In this document: positions 24,551-26,176 of the stretch, in pieces | How positions within the stretch are numbered: the first letter of the stretch is position 1 | How the letters are laid out: every line of letters starts with the position of its first letter | From: Nitrospirales bacterium | GTDB lineage: Bacteria > Nitrospirota > Nitrospiria > Nitrospirales > UBA8639 | DNA length: 26,176 bases | Assembly (NCBI GenBank): GCA_029261305.1 | Contig: JAJDBO010000241.1 | Span: forward strand, 1-26,176 | Reading direction: 5' to 3' | Made by a program: the position numbers and the translations under genes | The notes under the pieces: generated by a model | Databases searched by the model: none | What the model was told of the DNA's origin: nothing | Seen by the model: the letters and a program-made list of their open reading frames with translations, nothing else

Positions 24551-24850
24551 CTATCGCAACAAGCGATGCCCCCGCTGGCGTTGACGCCGTCGTCTTAGGG
24601 TATCCATGGTGGAAGGTGGGGTAACTGCTAGTTGAGATTTTCGGGCCGCCATCGCCCTTACCCAAACGCAAAGAAACCCCAGAAAGGCCACGCTGGCGGT
24701 GAGAAATGGATCAATATCCACCGGCGGCATCGCCTGAATTTTGCTTAAAAAAGTCGACCCAAATGGAGTGTCTTGGCCGAAGAGAAACGGAATTGAAAGA
24801 AAGGTCCCAATCAGGATTCCACCGATAAAACGCTTAAAAGGACTTGTCAT
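24551..24850 (-). CDS. Hypothetical small membrane protein
   Basis: A 99-residue ORF with two hydrophobic segments (about 8-25, FIGGILIGTFLSIPFLFG, and 49-66, FLTASVAFLGFLCVWVRAM) and a strongly basic C-terminal end (RRRRQRQRGHRLLR). I recognise no family. The ATG at 24850 has only a distant GAGGAA, so the exact start is uncertain. It follows the YtxH-like gene on the same strand after 86 bp and may be co-transcribed with it. The promoter of the next unit lies 28 bp past its stop. Predicted location is the inner membrane with both ends on one side. Confidence 0.6.
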   Translation of the reverse strand: MTSPFKRFIGGILIGTFLSIPFLFGQDTPFGSTFLSKIQAMPPVDIDPFLTASVAFLGFLCVWVRAMAARKSQLAVTPPSTMDTLRRRRQRQRGHRLLR

Positions 24851-24936
24851 TTTCTTGCTTATTCCTCACCCGAAGGATCGCCATTGCCATTTGAACTACT
24901 CTGCCACGAAACAGAAATATTCTTTTTGCGGCCAAG

Positions 24937-25176
24937 TTACACTTGTTTGTAATTGCCCAGGACCTCTTTGCCCTTTTCAAGCATGGAGTCAACGTGCTGC
25001 ATTACCCGACCTCCCATATGGGTCACTTCATCTTGGGCCTTGTGTGCATACACTTGAATTTGCCCTCGTGTCACGCGACCTGAGTGCGGCGTCAACAACA
25101 TTCCCAACCCGGCCCCAATAACCATTCCGCCAGCCACCATCGTCGACATCGTTAGTACTTGTCGAAACATTGACAT
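24937..25176 (-). CDS. YtxH-like small membrane-anchored protein
   Basis: A 79-residue protein with one N-terminal hydrophobic segment (about 10-28) followed by GLGMLLTPHSGRVTRGQI. This matches the YtxH pattern G-x-x-x-G-[LM]-L-[LF]-[AT]-P-x-[ST]-G-x-x-T-R. The rest is an amphipathic helix with alternating charges, likely a coiled coil. YtxH proteins are general-stress-linked in Bacillus, but their molecular role is unclear. ATG at 25176 follows AAGGAGG at 7 nt. A candidate promoter lies about 35 bp upstream. First gene of a two-gene minus-strand pair with the small membrane protein. Confidence 0.75.
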   Translation of the reverse strand: MSMFRQVLTMSTMVAGGMVIGAGLGMLLTPHSGRVTRGQIQVYAHKAQDEVTHMGGRVMQHVDSMLEKGKEVLGNYKQV

Positions 25177-25495
25177 AATAGAACCTCCTTAGATTAAGTA
25201 AAACTAACTATATAGGTCTCCCTCCAGTCGTCATCGCCAGGGAGATAAATTCACTTTTCTAGTGTGGCTCTAACCCAAGGACAAGGTAAATACGTAGTTT
25301 GAAGTACGGTTTGAGGCTGGCTTGATTGAATGGGGTATGTGGATCGTTCTAAGAAGCGTCCTTCTATTAATTTCCTAAATATTTCAGTGGGAAAAGATAA
25401 AATTGGGATATTGCTCTACCTCGCCACTCAATCACAAAGCTTCGGCAGGATAAGATGAATTGGAGTTTTGACAGGCTTCGACCGATACAATCGGC
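25177..25495. other. Non-coding gap between divergent small genes
   Basis: These 319 bases hold the upstream regions of the YtxH-like gene (minus) and of the 81-residue ORF (plus). I see no coding frame, RNA gene or terminator. The plus-strand end has a short CCGAT-ACA-ATCGG inverted repeat at 25482-25494, two bases before the ORF start, and a TTGACA at 25468-25473 without a properly spaced -10. Confidence 0.6.
25207..25234 (-). promoter_or_regulatory. Candidate promoter of the YtxH-like gene
   Basis: ATGACG (25234-25229), a 16-nt spacer and TATAGT (25212-25207) on the minus strand. A second possibility lies further up: TTGTCC (25284-25279), 17 nt, TAGAAA (25261-25256). Neither is decisive. 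Confidence 0.4.
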
Positions 25496-25741
25496 ATGAG
25501 CGTGTCCATGTTCACGGTCAAACCTGATCTCACTCCCCATGACCAGCTTCGTTTACTGGAGGCATGGGATGCCTGGGGCATTCCACGTTCCCAACAACGA
25601 GCCTGGCAAATCCAGCTATTTGGGTCAGACTTTCAGTCTCACCTCTCAGACTATATGACCTATGAAACCGTTCTTTCTAAAGACGACCAACTTGAACTCC
25701 CGTTCGATCACGACCTTCCCGATCTTTCGACCGTTTCCTAA
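25496..25741 (+). CDS. Hypothetical 81-residue protein
   Basis: An acidic, soluble 81-residue ORF with no signal peptide or membrane segment. It has a predicted helical middle (HDQLRLLEAWDAWGIPRSQQ, then AWQIQLFGSDFQSHL) and an acidic end (LPFDHDLPDLS). I recognise no family. The residue composition looks protein-like, with tryptophans spaced in helices. No ribosome site precedes the ATG at 25496; the second ATG (25508, MFTVKPDL) is an alternative. It is isolated, with non-coding gaps of about 300 bp on each side. Confidence 0.55.
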   Translation: MSVSMFTVKPDLTPHDQLRLLEAWDAWGIPRSQQRAWQIQLFGSDFQSHLSDYMTYETVLSKDDQLELPFDHDLPDLSTVS

Positions 25742-26026
25742 TCGCAAAACTTGCTAGCGGCCAACAGAACTTCCCGTGCGAACAAATTGCCGAGGCAAAT
25801 CTCTGCGCGACAACAATACTTCCATATCACCAAAAAAAATGATCGCTCATTTAATCAATAATAAGCGCATACAATGAACGGCAAGTTATTTTATTAACAC
25901 CCATCGTCCAGAACAGACTGTATCGAACCCCACAAAACCAAAGGTATAACTTCTTAAGTTTATAAAACAGAGACCGAAGTCACAGGGTATGAACCGTATT
26001 CACCCATCCAACAAAGGAGAATCATT
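25742..26026. other. Non-coding AT-rich gap before the right-edge gene
   Basis: These 285 bases contain no open frame of note, no tRNA and no strong hairpin; only a short TTGCC-GA-GGCAA repeat near 25787-25798. The stretch from about 25830 is AT-rich and probably holds the promoter of the gene at 26027, but no hexamer pair stands out. Confidence 0.5.
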
Positions 26027-26176
26027 ATGGATGTTTCGGCCATCAGTTCAGCAAGCCCTGGGCATGACGTTCAAGCCAAAGCGGCTGCCTCAGAAAAACA
26101 ACCCCCACCGCTGCCTCCGGCAAACGGCGATTTAGTGGAAATTTCTGATGATGCCAAAACCCTGGCCTCCAAGTCC
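26027..26176 (+). CDS. Unknown protein, N-terminal 50 residues (cut by window edge)
   Basis: ATG at 26027 follows an AAAGGAGA ribosome site at good spacing, and the frame stays open to the window end. The visible part is polar with a proline-rich stretch (KQPPPLPPANG) and ends in LVEISDDAKTLASKS. The pattern V-x-I-S-x-x-A is seen in several small flagellar-related and anti-sigma proteins, but that is too little for a call. No signal peptide. Product unknown. Confidence 0.65.
   Translation, partial: MDVSAISSASPGHDVQAKAAASEKQPPPLPPANGDLVEISDDAKTLASKS

Noticed and set aside
24370..24590. A plus-strand open frame of about 65 codons containing VPSGKTSLFEAKKMLRLIDN
   Set aside because: No start codon with a ribosome site; it lies antisense to the promoter and leader of the small-ORF unit, and I recognise no family.
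1..26176. CRISPR array, transposon or prophage
   Set aside because: No spaced direct repeats, no transposase, integrase or phage structural gene and no abrupt composition change were seen.

Overview
The window reads as about 26 kb of chromosomal core from a Gram-negative-type bacterium of roughly 50% GC. The gene order (a heme operon led by a CcsA/HemX gene, a CobA-HemD fusion, RibF and TilS at its end) and the style of the small proteins remind me most of Nitrospira (phylum Nitrospirota). That assignment rests on memory of similar loci, not on a marker gene. There is no transposase, integrase, CRISPR array or phage gene.

Left block (1-5.6 kb, minus strand): ftsH stands alone behind a candidate promoter and ends at a 12-bp hairpin. 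Beyond it lie folP, glmM and the N-terminal part of comEC (cut by the window edge), spaced about 18 bp apart like one operon.

Tetrapyrrole block (5.6-15.3 kb, minus strand): a near-consensus promoter at 14441-14469 precedes ccsA/hemX, hemA, hemC, a cobA-hemD fusion, a CBS-pair protein, hemB, ribF and tilS. The first five enzymes carry glutamyl-tRNA to uroporphyrinogen III and into siroheme; ribF and tilS are housekeeping passengers. The order resembles the Bacillus hemAXCDB operon. The CBS-hemB gap can fold completely into a three-way junction on the transcribed strand. A short-chain dehydrogenase gene lies upstream.

Centre (15.3-21.8 kb): rsmI (+), with a 10-codon leader ORF overlapping its start, converges on and overlaps a TusA-like gene (-). 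Next come a strongly signalled monocistronic gene for an exported protein (perfect -35, strong ribosome site, strong terminator), tRNA-Leu(CAA), a four-cysteine YggX-like protein, a YqgE/AlgH protein and a divergent uvrA.

Right block (21.9-26.2 kb): a TauE/SafE permease, a polyphosphate-glucokinase-like ROK kinase and the fluoride channel crcB form a minus-strand run, again with a foldable gap between the first two. A gene-poor stretch follows. It holds a transcription unit with its own promoter, ribosome site and terminator, whose only visible product is a tiny CPxC/membrane peptide that needs one frame change. Then come two small envelope-type genes, an unknown 81-residue ORF and the start of another gene at the right edge.

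The main candidates for something undescribed are the branched intercistronic structures at 9037-9083 and 23126-23196, the frame-interrupted small ORF unit at 24085-24523, and the exported-protein cassette at 16541-17488. All functional claims are from reading the sequence; no search or folding program was run.
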